NCBI RefSeq assembly: GCF_009617895.1
Contig: NZ_BLAW01000001.1
Location: forward strand, 3,649,001-3,713,000
Direction of reading: 5' to 3'
From: Prolixibacter sp. SD074
GTDB lineage: Bacteria; Bacteroidota; Bacteroidia; Bacteroidales; Prolixibacteraceae
Length of the DNA stretch: 64,000 bases
The notes beneath the pieces are model-generated. The model was given only the letters and a program-made list of their open reading frames with translations, was not told the origin of the DNA and searched no databases. Both the position numbers and the translations under genes were made by a program. Positions 1 through 8,725 of the stretch are shown here, one piece after another. The stretch's first letter is position 1. Every line of letters starts with the position of its first letter.

Positions 1-84
1 TTTGCTTGAGATGTTGTCAAATAGCCGTAAGGGTTTTACGTTAACCGGAAAAGGTATAAATTTACGGCTCATAATTCCTGATCG

Positions 85-2091
85 ATGAAATTTAATTCCT
101 CTTTGTTTGTTTTTTTATCGGTATTGATGTTGACGATTGTGTTAGGTGGATGCAAGGCCTCCCGGAAATTGTCAAAATCAAATAAATCCTATGAAATAGG
201 GGAGTATTATCGATCCATTGAGCAGTACCGGAAAACCTATCGAAAGACCAAAAACCGGGCAGTAAAGGCCGAGATTCAGTTTCATATTGCTGAAGCCTAT
301 AAATACATTGGGGAGTATAAACGAGCCGCCGGTTTTTACAAAACAGCAATTATCCGTGGTTATTCCGATCCCATTGCAATTCTTCATTATGCCGATGTGT
401 TGAGGGCCAATGAGGAATATGATGAGGCAATTGCCAATTATCAGTTGTATCTTAAGTCGCAGCCCGGCGATCAACATGCATTGAACGGGATTGCATCGTG
501 TGACAGGACGCCCAGGTGGCTGGAAAATCCAACTCGTTTTCAGATAGAAGATTTAAAATCATTGAATTCAAAGTCCAGCGATTATGCCGGAGTATATCCC
601 GGAGGCCATGAAAACCAGGTTGTGTTCACCTCTTCGCGCAAAGGCGCAACCGGACGTCGTGATAGCCCGATTACCGGACACCTTTACGGTGACATTTTTC
701 ACTCCTATTACGACAAGCAAAAAGGTCGTTGGGAAAAGCCAGCGCTGGTTGATGAGAATCTGACTGTTGATACAGGTGATGACGAAGGAGCAGCATCTTT
801 CGGTTCGCGTGGGACAACCATGTTTTTTACCCGCTGTCGCTACGACAAAACCAAGTCGATGGGAGCGGAAATATACACCAGTTCCGAGACCGGAGGAACA
901 TGGTCGGAGCCGGTTAGGGTTGAACTGGTAGGCGATACCTTGTTGATTGCTCATCCGTCCTTGTCAGCTGATCGGAGGACGCTTTATTTCGTTTCGGATA
1001 TGCCTGGAGGTATGGGCGGTAAAGATATTTGGAAAGCAAAAGGAACTCCCGGAGCCTGGGGAAAACCCGAAAACATGGGACCGGCCATCAATACGCCCGG
1101 GAATGAAATGTTTCCGTTTATCCGCGATAACGGGGAATTGTATTTCTCTTCCGATTACCGTGTGGGAATGGGTGGGCTCGATATTTTTAAAGCCGTGAAG
1201 GATGACAAAGGGCAATGGAAAGTTGAGAATATGAAAGCGCCCATCAACTCACCAGGCGACGATTTTGCCATCTATTTTATTCCCGGAGAGGACAGGGGGC
1301 TGTTTTCGACCAATAGGAAAGGTACCCGTGGTGATGATATTTTCTCGTTTGTGCTTCCGCCGAAGATTTTTGAAATCGATGGAGATGTGGTTGACAAGGA
1401 AACCGGCAATCGGCTGAGGAACGCGACCATTCGCTTGATCGGTACTGATGGGACCATGTTGCGGTTAAATGCCGATAACGGAAAGTTCAAATTCAGACTT
1501 AATCCGGAAACAGAATATGTGGTGGCTGCTTTCAAGAAAGGCTACCTCAATGCCAAAGCCAATGAAACAACCATTGGCTTGAAGGACAGCAAAACGTTTG
1601 ATGTTAGCCTGGCACTCACTCCAACCGGTGCCCCGATTAGGGTCGACAATATCTACTTCGATTTCGGAAAATGGGATCTGTTGCCTGAATCGAAAAATGC
1701 GCTTGACAGTTTGGTACAAATCCTGGTACAAAACCCGACAGTTACTATCGAATTAATGGCGCATACCGATTGCCGCGGTGAGGCACAATTCAATTTCGAG
1801 CTTTCGCAGAAGAGGGCAGAATCAGTTGTGAATTACCTGGTGGCAAACGGTATCTCTCCAGTCAGGCTGCTTGCCAAAGGTTATGGGGAAACGGCACCCA
1901 AAACGGTTACCCGGAAATTGGCTGAGAAATACAGTTTCCTGAAAAGAGGAGATGAACTAACCTGCGATTTCATTAACCAATTACCAACCGAAGAAGAGCA
2001 GGAAAGCTGCCATCAAATTAATCGTCGCACCGAATTCAGGGTGCTTTCGACGGATTATCGTGAGAAATTTGCACCGTCACCCAAGGAGTAA
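85..2091 (+). CDS. porE: PorE-like OmpA-family lipoprotein (type IX secretion)
   Basis: Outer-membrane lipoprotein that probably ties the type IX secretion machinery to peptidoglycan. A signal peptide ends in a lipobox (LGGC, Cys23). TPR-like helices follow (about residues 28-150), then a PD40/WD40-type beta-propeller (about 165-420, repeats such as 'LYFVSDMPGGMGGKDIW' and 'LYFSSDYRVGMGGLDIF'). Next come a carboxypeptidase-regulatory-like domain (about 428-515) and a C-terminal OmpA domain (from about 517; 'IYFDFGKWDLLPES', 'AHTDCRGEAQFNFELSQKRA'). TPR, propeller, CRD, OmpA is the order known for Porphyromonas PorE. A gliding-associated or other OmpA paralogue with the same order cannot be excluded. 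The T9SS link is supported by a remnant with a T9SS sorting domain at 58.6-59.2 kb. The gene appears monocistronic. Confidence 0.8.
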   Translation: MKFNSSLFVFLSVLMLTIVLGGCKASRKLSKSNKSYEIGEYYRSIEQYRKTYRKTKNRAVKAEIQFHIAEAYKYIGEYKRAAGFYKTAIIRGYSDPIAILHYADVLRANEEYDEAIANYQLYLKSQPGDQHALNGIASCDRTPRWLENPTRFQIEDLKSLNSKSSDYAGVYPGGHENQVVFTSSRKGATGRRDSPITGHLYGDIFHSYYDKQKGRWEKPALVDENLTVDTGDDEGAASFGSRGTTMFFTRCRYDKTKSMGAEIYTSSETGGTWSEPVRVELVGDTLLIAHPSLSADRRTLYFVSDMPGGMGGKDIWKAKGTPGAWGKPENMGPAINTPGNEMFPFIRDNGELYFSSDYRVGMGGLDIFKAVKDDKGQWKVENMKAPINSPGDDFAIYFIPGEDRGLFSTNRKGTRGDDIFSFVLPPKIFEIDGDVVDKETGNRLRNATIRLIGTDGTMLRLNADNGKFKFRLNPETEYVVAAFKKGYLNAKANETTIGLKDSKTFDVSLALTPTGAPIRVDNIYFDFGKWDLLPESKNALDSLVQILVQNPTVTIELMAHTDCRGEAQFNFELSQKRAESVVNYLVANGISPVRLLAKGYGETAPKTVTRKLAEKYSFLKRGDELTCDFINQLPTEEEQESCHQINRRTEFRVLSTDYREKFAPSPKE

Positions 2092-2124
2092 CAATTTGTT
2101 AAAGGTGAAAGTCTAAAAAGATAT

Positions 2125-2132
2125 TAATTTTG
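2125..2132 (+). promoter_or_regulatory. Bacteroidota -7 element upstream of purM
   Basis: TAATTTTG matches the TAnnTTTG consensus and would place the transcript start about 50 nt before purM. A TTTG lies at 2095-2098, but the 26-nt spacing is longer than usual, so only the -7 half is well supported. Confidence 0.35.
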
Positions 2133-2187
2133 CGGCTGTTTTTCATCCGGAGGGCGTTGGCCCTTTGGCAAAATCTATTTTTCAGCT

Positions 2188-3360
2188 ATGGGCAGCGATA
2201 CCAGATACAACCGGCGTGGTGTTTCGGCATCGAAAGAAGATGTGCACAACGCCATCAAGCACATCGATAAGGGACTTTTCCCGAAAGCATTCTGCAAAAT
2301 AGTTCCGGACTACCTGAGCGGCGATCCCGATTATTGCAACATTATGCATGCTGATGGGGCAGGGACCAAATCATCACTGGCCTACCTTTATTGGAAAGAA
2401 ACCGGTGACTTGTCGGTTTGGAAAGGCATTGCACAGGATGCCATTATCATGAACCTGGATGATCTGCTCTGTGTGGGAGCTACCGACAATATCCTGCTCT
2501 CATCCACCATCGGGCGTAACAGGAACAATGTTCCCGGCGAAGTGATTTCGGCTATTATTAAAGGAACGGAAGAATTATGTGCAGAACTGCGCGAACAAGG
2601 AATTTCCATTTATCCGACTGGTGGTGAAACAGCCGATGTGGGCGATTTGGTCCGTACCATTATCGTCGACTCTACGGTTACCTGCCGGATGAGACGCGAA
2701 GATGTGATTTCAGCCGATAACATCCGTCCGGGTAATGTAATTGTCGGGTTGTCTTCTTCAGGGCAAGCCATTTACGAGAAAGAATACAACGGAGGAATGG
2801 GCAGCAACGGATTGACATCAGCCCGCCACGATGTTTTTGCCCATTACCTGGCCGAAAAATATCCCGAAAGTTTCGATCCTTCTGTTCCGGACGATTTGGT
2901 TTATTCTGGCGGATGCCGATTAACGGATGCCATCGAAAATGTAGGCCTGGATGCCGGCAAGCTTGTGCTTTCACCAACGCGTACCTATGCACCGGTTATT
3001 CGCAAAGTACTGGAGAAATACAGAAGCCGGGTTTTCGGGATGATTCATTGTTCGGGCGGGGCACAAACCAAGGTACTGCATTTTGTCGATAATGTGCATG
3101 TGGTAAAGGACAACATGTTTCCGGTCCCTCCGCTGTTTAAGCTCATCAAAGAACAAAGCGGAACCGAGTGGCAGGAGATGTACAAGGTATTTAATATGGG
3201 GCATCGTTTCGAGCTGTATGTAGGGCCTGATGTTGCTGAAAGCATTATCGCGATAGCCAAAGAATTTAATATTGATGCGCAAATTGTTGGGCGTGTTGGA
3301 AAACATGAAGGCAAGAAACTAACCATTCAATCGGCATTTGGCACTTTTGCATACCATTAG
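2188..3360 (+). CDS. purM: Phosphoribosylformylglycinamidine cyclo-ligase (AIR synthase)
   Basis: Cytosolic purine-biosynthesis enzyme that converts FGAM plus ATP to aminoimidazole ribonucleotide. The AIRS N-terminal domain shows 'HADGAGTKSSLAYLYW' and 'DAIIMNLDDLLCVGA', and a glycine-rich 'YPTGGETADVGD' segment. The C-terminal half carries 'GLSSSGQAIYEKEYNGGMGSNGLT' type nucleotide-binding features. At 390 aa it matches the longer Bacteroidota version of PurM rather than the roughly 345-aa enterobacterial one. It sits upstream of prfA (about 68 nt) and pyrF on the same strand, so these may be co-transcribed. It has its own candidate -7 element. Confidence 0.93.
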   Translation: MGSDTRYNRRGVSASKEDVHNAIKHIDKGLFPKAFCKIVPDYLSGDPDYCNIMHADGAGTKSSLAYLYWKETGDLSVWKGIAQDAIIMNLDDLLCVGATDNILLSSTIGRNRNNVPGEVISAIIKGTEELCAELREQGISIYPTGGETADVGDLVRTIIVDSTVTCRMRREDVISADNIRPGNVIVGLSSSGQAIYEKEYNGGMGSNGLTSARHDVFAHYLAEKYPESFDPSVPDDLVYSGGCRLTDAIENVGLDAGKLVLSPTRTYAPVIRKVLEKYRSRVFGMIHCSGGAQTKVLHFVDNVHVVKDNMFPVPPLFKLIKEQSGTEWQEMYKVFNMGHRFELYVGPDVAESIIAIAKEFNIDAQIVGRVGKHEGKKLTIQSAFGTFAYH

Positions 3361-3427
3361 TTACCCATGATTAATTTATTACAATGAGATTATTTTAATG
3401 GGGAAAAATGCCAAAACGCTACAAACT

Positions 3428-4513
3428 ATGTCATATAACAAACTTTTAGATAAATTTGAAAGTATCCAAATACGTTTTGAAGAAGTTGGTAAGCAAATTA
3501 CCGACCCGGACGTGATGAAGGATATGAAACGGTACGTCAAGCTGAATCAGGAATACAAACAGCTTGATTCGCTGGTAAACGCATTTTCAGAATACAAAAA
3601 GGTACTTCAGAACATTAAGGATGCCCGCGAAATGTTGGCCGAAGAAAGTGACGAAGATGTTCGGGAAATGGCCCGTGAAGAATTGGAAAGCAACGAGGCT
3701 AAAGTGGATGAGATGGAAGAAAACATCAAGTTGCTTTTGGTTCCGGCTGATCCGGAAGACAGTAAAAATGCCATCCTGGAAATTCGTGGTGGAACCGGGG
3801 GAGACGAAGCTGCCATTTTTGCCGGCGACCTATTCCGCATGTACTCCAAATATTGCGATGCAAAGGGTTGGAGAGTTGAAATTACGCACTACACCGAAGG
3901 TACATCGGGCGGTTACAAGGAAATTGTGGCCAGGGTTTCCGGTGAAGGTGTATATGGAGTGTTGAAATATGAGTCCGGGGTGCATCGCGTTCAACGCGTT
4001 CCACAAACCGAAACGCAGGGACGTGTTCATACATCTGCAGCGACCGTGGCCGTTCTTCCCGAAGCAGAAGAGTTTGATGTGGAGGTGAAGGAAAGCGACA
4101 TTCGGAAAGATACTTACTGTTCTTCAGGTCCGGGCGGGCAGAGTGTGAACACTACCTATTCAGCCATTCGTTTAACCCATATTCCTACCGGCATTGTGGT
4201 AACTTGTCAGGATGAAAAATCGCAGTTGAAGAACCTGGACAAAGCCATGACGGAATTGCGTTCCCGGATTTACAACATGGAATACCAGAAGTATCTCGAT
4301 GATGTGGCATCACGAAGAAAAACCATGGTTTCGACTGGAGATCGTTCAGCAAAAATACGTACCTACAACTACCCCCAGGGACGTGTTACCGACCATCGAA
4401 TTGGTTTAACACTTTATAATCTCTCCGCCATTATGGATGGCGATATTGAGGAAGTAATCGATAAGCTGCGCGTTGAAGAAAATGCACAAAGATTGAAGGA
4501 GAGCGAGCTGTAA
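3428..4513 (+). CDS. prfA: Peptide chain release factor 1 (RF1)
   Basis: Class I release factor that recognises UAA/UAG and triggers peptide release on the ribosome. The GGQ motif is present ('[12 protein letters not shown]'), as are the RF1-typical '[19 protein letters not shown]' and 'SGDRS'-like '[22 protein letters not shown]' segments. The codon-recognition tripeptide region reads 'RVPQTE', a PxT variant instead of PAT. I place the start at 3428 ([12 protein letters not shown]) because this aligns with the usual RF1 N-terminus; an in-frame ATG at 3398 would add ten residues. The product is 361 aa, normal for the family. It lies between purM and pyrF. Confidence 0.93.
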   Translation: MSYNKLLDKFESIQIRFEEVGKQITDPDVMKDMKRYVKLNQEYKQLDSLVNAFSEYKKVLQNIKDAREMLAEESDEDVREMAREELESNEAKVDEMEENIKLLLVPADPEDSKNAILEIRGGTGGDEAAIFAGDLFRMYSKYCDAKGWRVEITHYTEGTSGGYKEIVARVSGEGVYGVLKYESGVHRVQRVPQTETQGRVHTSAATVAVLPEAEEFDVEVKESDIRKDTYCSSGPGGQSVNTTYSAIRLTHIPTGIVVTCQDEKSQLKNLDKAMTELRSRIYNMEYQKYLDDVASRRKTMVSTGDRSAKIRTYNYPQGRVTDHRIGLTLYNLSAIMDGDIEEVIDKLRVEENAQRLKESEL

Positions 4514-4602
4514 GATATCAGTTGCAATCTTTTTGTAGATACTTAAAATTAGAAAGTAGATTAATTCTAAATAAAATTAACTTCGCGCTAAAATTTCAGG
4601 GA

Positions 4603-5436
4603 ATGAATACCGAACAATTATTTGAAAACATCAAACGAAAAGGTTCATACTTGTGTGTAGGACTGGATACTGACATCCGAAAAATTCCACGATACTTACT
4701 TGACGCAACTGATCCGGTATTTGCTTTCAACAAAGAAATTATTGATGCCACAGCTGATGTGGCAGTCGCCTACAAGCCGAATTTAGCTTTTTATGAAATG
4801 CTGGGAGTGCAGGGCTGGAGCAGTCTGGGAAAAACGGCCAACTACATTCGGCATAATTATCCTGATATTTTTATCATTGCCGATGCCAAACGGGGGGATA
4901 TTGGCAATACTGCCTCGATGTATGCCCGGGCCTTTTTTGACCACCTCGATTTTGACGCTGTTACGGTAGCTCCTTACATGGGTGAAGATTCAGTAAAACC
5001 ATTTTTGACTTACCTCGATCGTTGGGTCGTTTTGCTGGCGCTTACTTCCAACAAAGGGGCCTTTGATTTCCAGTTTATGGAAGATAAGGAGACCGGGGAG
5101 AAATTATTCGAAAAGGTTTTGAATACTTCCAGTCAATGGGGGACCAACGAAAACATGATGTATGTGGTAGGTGCCACCAAAGCAGAAGAACTGGCCGGAA
5201 TACGTCAAATTATCCCAAATCATTTTTTACTGGTACCGGGTGTTGGGGCTCAGGGTGGAAGCCTGGCAGAGGTTTCAAAATACGGAATGAACGGGCGATG
5301 TGGATTGCTGGTGAATTTATCAAGGGCAATTATATACGCTTCGGATGGCGAGGATTTTGCAGAAAAGGCAAGGGAAAACGCACTGAAAGTAGCGGCTGAA
5401 ATGAAAGAAATACTAAAACTACACAAGCTGATATAA
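4603..5436 (+). CDS. pyrF: Orotidine 5'-phosphate decarboxylase (type 2)
   Basis: Catalyses the last step of UMP synthesis, decarboxylation of OMP. The phosphate-binding and catalytic segments are visible: 'YLCVGLDTD' at the N-terminus, '[13 protein letters not shown]', the catalytic '[14 protein letters not shown]' (the D-x-K-x-x-D signature), and 'VPGVGAQGG'. About 277 aa fits the longer PyrF subfamily found in Bacteroidota and Actinobacteria. I chose the ATG at 4603; the open frame extends to 4522, but those 27 residues lack family similarity and overlap the AT-rich intergenic stretch. It follows prfA by about 90 nt. Confidence 0.92.
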   Translation: MNTEQLFENIKRKGSYLCVGLDTDIRKIPRYLLDATDPVFAFNKEIIDATADVAVAYKPNLAFYEMLGVQGWSSLGKTANYIRHNYPDIFIIADAKRGDIGNTASMYARAFFDHLDFDAVTVAPYMGEDSVKPFLTYLDRWVVLLALTSNKGAFDFQFMEDKETGEKLFEKVLNTSSQWGTNENMMYVVGATKAEELAGIRQIIPNHFLLVPGVGAQGGSLAEVSKYGMNGRCGLLVNLSRAIIYASDGEDFAEKARENALKVAAEMKEILKLHKLI

Positions 5437-5487
5437 ACGTTAACTTAAACTGAGCGATTTATAGGGCTGCAAACTGACTCGTTTGAT

Positions 5488-6870
5488 ATGGTAATGGTGA
5501 TTGTGATGACATTGGTTTTTCTCATTGGATATTCCGGAATTATCCTTGAGAATGAAATCAAAGTGAACAAGGCGGCTTCGGCACTCATAATGAGTGTTAT
5601 AATTTGGATTGTTTATGTGGCAGGAGGCGACCAAATCCTTTCGGTGGGGTACAGTCACTCGTGGCATAATTATCTTTCCGAATTTAATGGTCCGATAACC
5701 CAAGAGGTACTCAATAACTTTATTGTCAATCATGAGTTGTTGCCCCATTTGTCCGATACGGCGAGTATTTTGCTCTTCCTGCTCGGAGCCATGGGAATTG
5801 TTGAGATCATCGACCGTTTCCAGGGGTTCAGAGTTTTGACCGAGCAAATTAGAACCAGGGACAAGGTAAAACTGCTTTGGGTACTTGGCCTGTTGGGATT
5901 CTTCCTGTCAGCAGTGCTCGACAACCTGACCACTACCATTGTCATGATTTCACTCATCCGGAAGCTGATAAACAAAGCCGAGGATCGGTGGATATTTGCC
6001 AGTATTGTGGTGATTGCAGCTAACGCAGGTGGAGCGTGGTCTCCGATTGGTGATGTGACCACCATCCTGCTCTGGATTGGCGGACAGATCACGGCAGCCT
6101 ATATCATTAAAGCCATCTTTTTGCCCAGTTTGGCAAACATCCTGGTTCCGTTGATTATTGTTTCATTTTTTGTAAAAGGTTCGGATGAAGGGCCCGAAGA
6201 TACAGGAGTAGAATCAAAGGAATTTACAGCTCCGTGGGAAAGAAGGTTTATCCTGGCGCTGGGCGTGGCAGCATTGGTATTTGTTCCTGTATTTAAAACT
6301 TTTACTCACTTACCACCCTATTTGGGAATGATGTTGGGGCTGGGAGTATTGTGGATTACAACGGATATCATGTTGCGGGCCCATCCGCACGAGGATAAAA
6401 GAATCCTGAGTGTAAGCCGAATTGTTCGTCAGCTCGACGCACCGACAATTCTTTACTACGCAGGTATTTTGACTACGGTTGCAGCTTTGTCTTCATCAGG
6501 TTTACTTGACCTGGTCGCCATGAAAATGGATAGTGGCGTAGGAAACATTTATGGTATTGATATGTTAATCGGGATGTTGTCCTCGTTAATCGACAATGCT
6601 TCACTTGTTGCGGCTTCCATGGGAATGTATGACATTGCTTCGCCGGGTGCAACCGGTTATCTTTCAACGTTTATAGTAAATGGTGATTTCTGGACATTCC
6701 TGGCTTACACAGCGGGGACCGGAGGGTCGATGTTGATTATTGGTTCAGCTGCCGGGGTAGCTGCCATGAGTATGGAAAATATCAGTTTTGGATGGTATTT
6801 TAAACGAATGTCAGGCTTGGCATTTCTGGGTTATTTGGCGGGAGCCGCACTTTTTTATTTCGGACTTTAG
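5488..6870 (+). CDS. nhaD: NhaD-family Na+/H+ antiporter, copy 1
   Basis: Inner-membrane sodium/proton antiporter of the ion-transporter superfamily, about 460 aa with roughly a dozen hydrophobic segments. The first conserved half has 'FLSAVLDNLTTTIVMISLIRK', followed by 'AANAGGAWSPIGDVTTILLWIGGQIT', both diagnostic of NhaD. The matching motif in the second half reads 'SSLIDNASLVAASMGMY', where the family and the neighbouring paralogue have DNxPLVA; proline is replaced by serine. It is followed 169 bp later by a closely related second copy. The divergence in the second-half motif suggests altered transport properties (inference). Confidence 0.9.
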   Translation: MVMVIVMTLVFLIGYSGIILENEIKVNKAASALIMSVIIWIVYVAGGDQILSVGYSHSWHNYLSEFNGPITQEVLNNFIVNHELLPHLSDTASILLFLLGAMGIVEIIDRFQGFRVLTEQIRTRDKVKLLWVLGLLGFFLSAVLDNLTTTIVMISLIRKLINKAEDRWIFASIVVIAANAGGAWSPIGDVTTILLWIGGQITAAYIIKAIFLPSLANILVPLIIVSFFVKGSDEGPEDTGVESKEFTAPWERRFILALGVAALVFVPVFKTFTHLPPYLGMMLGLGVLWITTDIMLRAHPHEDKRILSVSRIVRQLDAPTILYYAGILTTVAALSSSGLLDLVAMKMDSGVGNIYGIDMLIGMLSSLIDNASLVAASMGMYDIASPGATGYLSTFIVNGDFWTFLAYTAGTGGSMLIIGSAAGVAAMSMENISFGWYFKRMSGLAFLGYLAGAALFYFGL

Positions 6871-7039
6871 TGAAATAAAACACTAAATATAGAGGGTCGC
6901 AGTGTTATCTCCCGTCGCTGGCAAGGAAGAAAAAAGAGTGCCGGAAATAATGTATACCACCTTGAAACGTTTTATTTCTGAGTAATGTTCAAACTTTTAC
7001 CATGTATAATAAGTTGTTACTAAACTAAACTTTTGCAGA

Positions 7040-8425
7040 ATGTTTGAATTAATGGCAATTATTTTTCTCGTGGGATATGCTGGAATTATTTTTGAGCACG
7101 AGATACGAATAAATAAAGCAGGCACAGCCTTAATCATTGGCTCGCTTATGTGGGCCGTGTATGCCATCGGTGGGCCTGATATTCTTTCGTTAGGTTACAG
7201 TCACAGTTGGCACGAGTTTATTTCACAACACCCCGAATCCACCTCTCCGGAGGTTGTGAGAGAGTTTGTTACCGAACACGAACTGTTCGATCACCTCTCC
7301 GAAATCTCATCCATCGTGTTGTTTCTGCTTGGTGCCATGGGGATTGTCGAGGTGGTAGACCGTTTTCAGGGATTCCGTGTAATTACCGATCAGATTACGA
7401 CCCGCGATCGTGTTAAGCTGATGTGGTTAATCACTATTCTGTCCTTCTTCATGTCGGCCGTGTTGGATAACCTGACGACCACCATCGTAATGATTACCCT
7501 TACCAGGAAAATTCTGCGAAAGCCCGAAAACCGGTGGATTTTTGCCAGTATGATTGTTATTGCGGCTAATGCCGGAGGCGCCTGGTCGCCTATTGGTGAC
7601 GTAACAACAATAATGTTGTGGATTGGTGAACAGATTACAACAGGACATATTGTTAAATCAGTATTCTTGCCCAGCTTGGTCAGTATGCTGGTGCCACTCA
7701 TTATTGCTTCGATCTTTATGAAGGGTGAGACAGAACGGCCGGAATTGACAGACGAAGACACGAGGGAATTTACCTCGCCAGGAGAACGGAAGTTTATTTT
7801 CTTTCTGGGAGTAGGTGCGCTGTTATTCGTGCCGGTGTTTAAAACCATCACCCATCTGCCTCCATACCTGGGGATGTTGCTTGGTTTAGGGGTAATCTGG
7901 TTGATTACTGATTTAATGTTGAAGAATCGTTCTCACGAGGATAAACGTATGCTGAGCGTGAGCCGGATTGTTCGTAACCTCGATGCTCCGACCATTCTAT
8001 TCTTTGCAGGTATTCTGACTGCAGTAGCCAGCTTGTCGTCTGCAGGTCATCTCGATATTGTATCCAGGTTCCTTGATGTTCATGTAGGAAATATCTTTGG
8101 CATTAATTTATTTATCGGAGCGCTTTCATCCATTGTTGATAACGTGCCGCTGGTTGCGGGAGCCATGGGAATGTATGGTATTGCTCCTACCGGTGCTGAA
8201 GGTTATCTGGCAGATTTCGTACAGGATGGTCAGTTCTGGACATTCCTTGCGTATTGTGCCGGTACAGGGGGTTCCATGCTAATTATTGGTTCGGCCGCCG
8301 GTGTCGCAGCGATGGGTATGGAACAGATTCATTTCGGTTGGTATGCCCGTAAGATTTCCTGGATCGCGTTACTGGGATATTTAGCTGGAGCAGGTACCTA
8401 CTACGTGCAATCCGTTATATTTTAA
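7040..8425 (+). CDS. nhaD: NhaD-family Na+/H+ antiporter, copy 2
   Basis: Second tandem NhaD antiporter (461 aa), highly similar to copy 1 over its whole length. Both half-motifs look canonical: 'FMSAVLDNLTTTIVMITLTRK' and 'SSIVDNVPLVAGAMGMY'. The 'AANAGGAWSPIGDVTTIMLWIGEQIT' segment is also conserved. The extracytoplasmic loop after the first helices differs most between the copies. The intervening 169 bp shows no clear terminator. An imperfect -7-like sequence ending in CTTTTG lies just 4 nt before the ATG, so the gene may have its own, possibly leaderless, start (weak). Function: Na+ (or Li+) extrusion coupled to proton entry, important for saline growth. Confidence 0.92.
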   Translation: MFELMAIIFLVGYAGIIFEHEIRINKAGTALIIGSLMWAVYAIGGPDILSLGYSHSWHEFISQHPESTSPEVVREFVTEHELFDHLSEISSIVLFLLGAMGIVEVVDRFQGFRVITDQITTRDRVKLMWLITILSFFMSAVLDNLTTTIVMITLTRKILRKPENRWIFASMIVIAANAGGAWSPIGDVTTIMLWIGEQITTGHIVKSVFLPSLVSMLVPLIIASIFMKGETERPELTDEDTREFTSPGERKFIFFLGVGALLFVPVFKTITHLPPYLGMLLGLGVIWLITDLMLKNRSHEDKRMLSVSRIVRNLDAPTILFFAGILTAVASLSSAGHLDIVSRFLDVHVGNIFGINLFIGALSSIVDNVPLVAGAMGMYGIAPTGAEGYLADFVQDGQFWTFLAYCAGTGGSMLIIGSAAGVAAMGMEQIHFGWYARKISWIALLGYLAGAGTYYVQSVIF

Positions 8426-8725
8426 GATATTTTCCCGTCCTTATAATTTTTAATTGTATTTAATTCACTTTCCGGCTTTTTCTGCATAGAACTGGTATTG
8501 AGCTTGTCCATTTTGGATGAAGAACAGGAGAAAAATAAACAAACTCCTAATAGAACAACTATTGGCTCGATGGTTAAGTTGATCTATTTCATAATGACGA
8601 AATTAACATACTGTAAGATAAGTAGTATAGTTAGGAACAAAACCCATAAAGGTGTAAAAAAAATTTACAGAATAGGTTGCTCCCAGGCCTAAGTGGATGT
8701 ATCTTTGTTAGAAATAGATAATTAA
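8426..8725. other. 300-bp intergenic region before response regulator
   Basis: AT-rich spacer. A 64-codon open frame (8498-8692) has no recognisable domain, and I do not call it a gene. The only support for function is the promoter-like sequence at its 3' end (8676-8707). No strong hairpin is seen. Confidence 0.5.
8676..8707 (+). promoter_or_regulatory. Bacteroidota-type promoter of the NtrC-like gene
   Basis: GTTG at 8676-8679 (three of four matches to TTTG), 20 nt, then a perfect TATCTTTG at 8700-8707. The predicted transcript start is near 8714, about a dozen bases before the ATG at 8726. Confidence 0.5.

Noticed and set aside
5488-8425. Assembly duplication producing two nhaD copies
   Set aside because: The copies differ at many positions, including conserved motifs and loops, so they are genuine paralogues.
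8498-8692. 64-codon open frame before the response regulator
   Set aside because: No domain and no coding-like composition; its 3' end is occupied by the promoter of the next gene.
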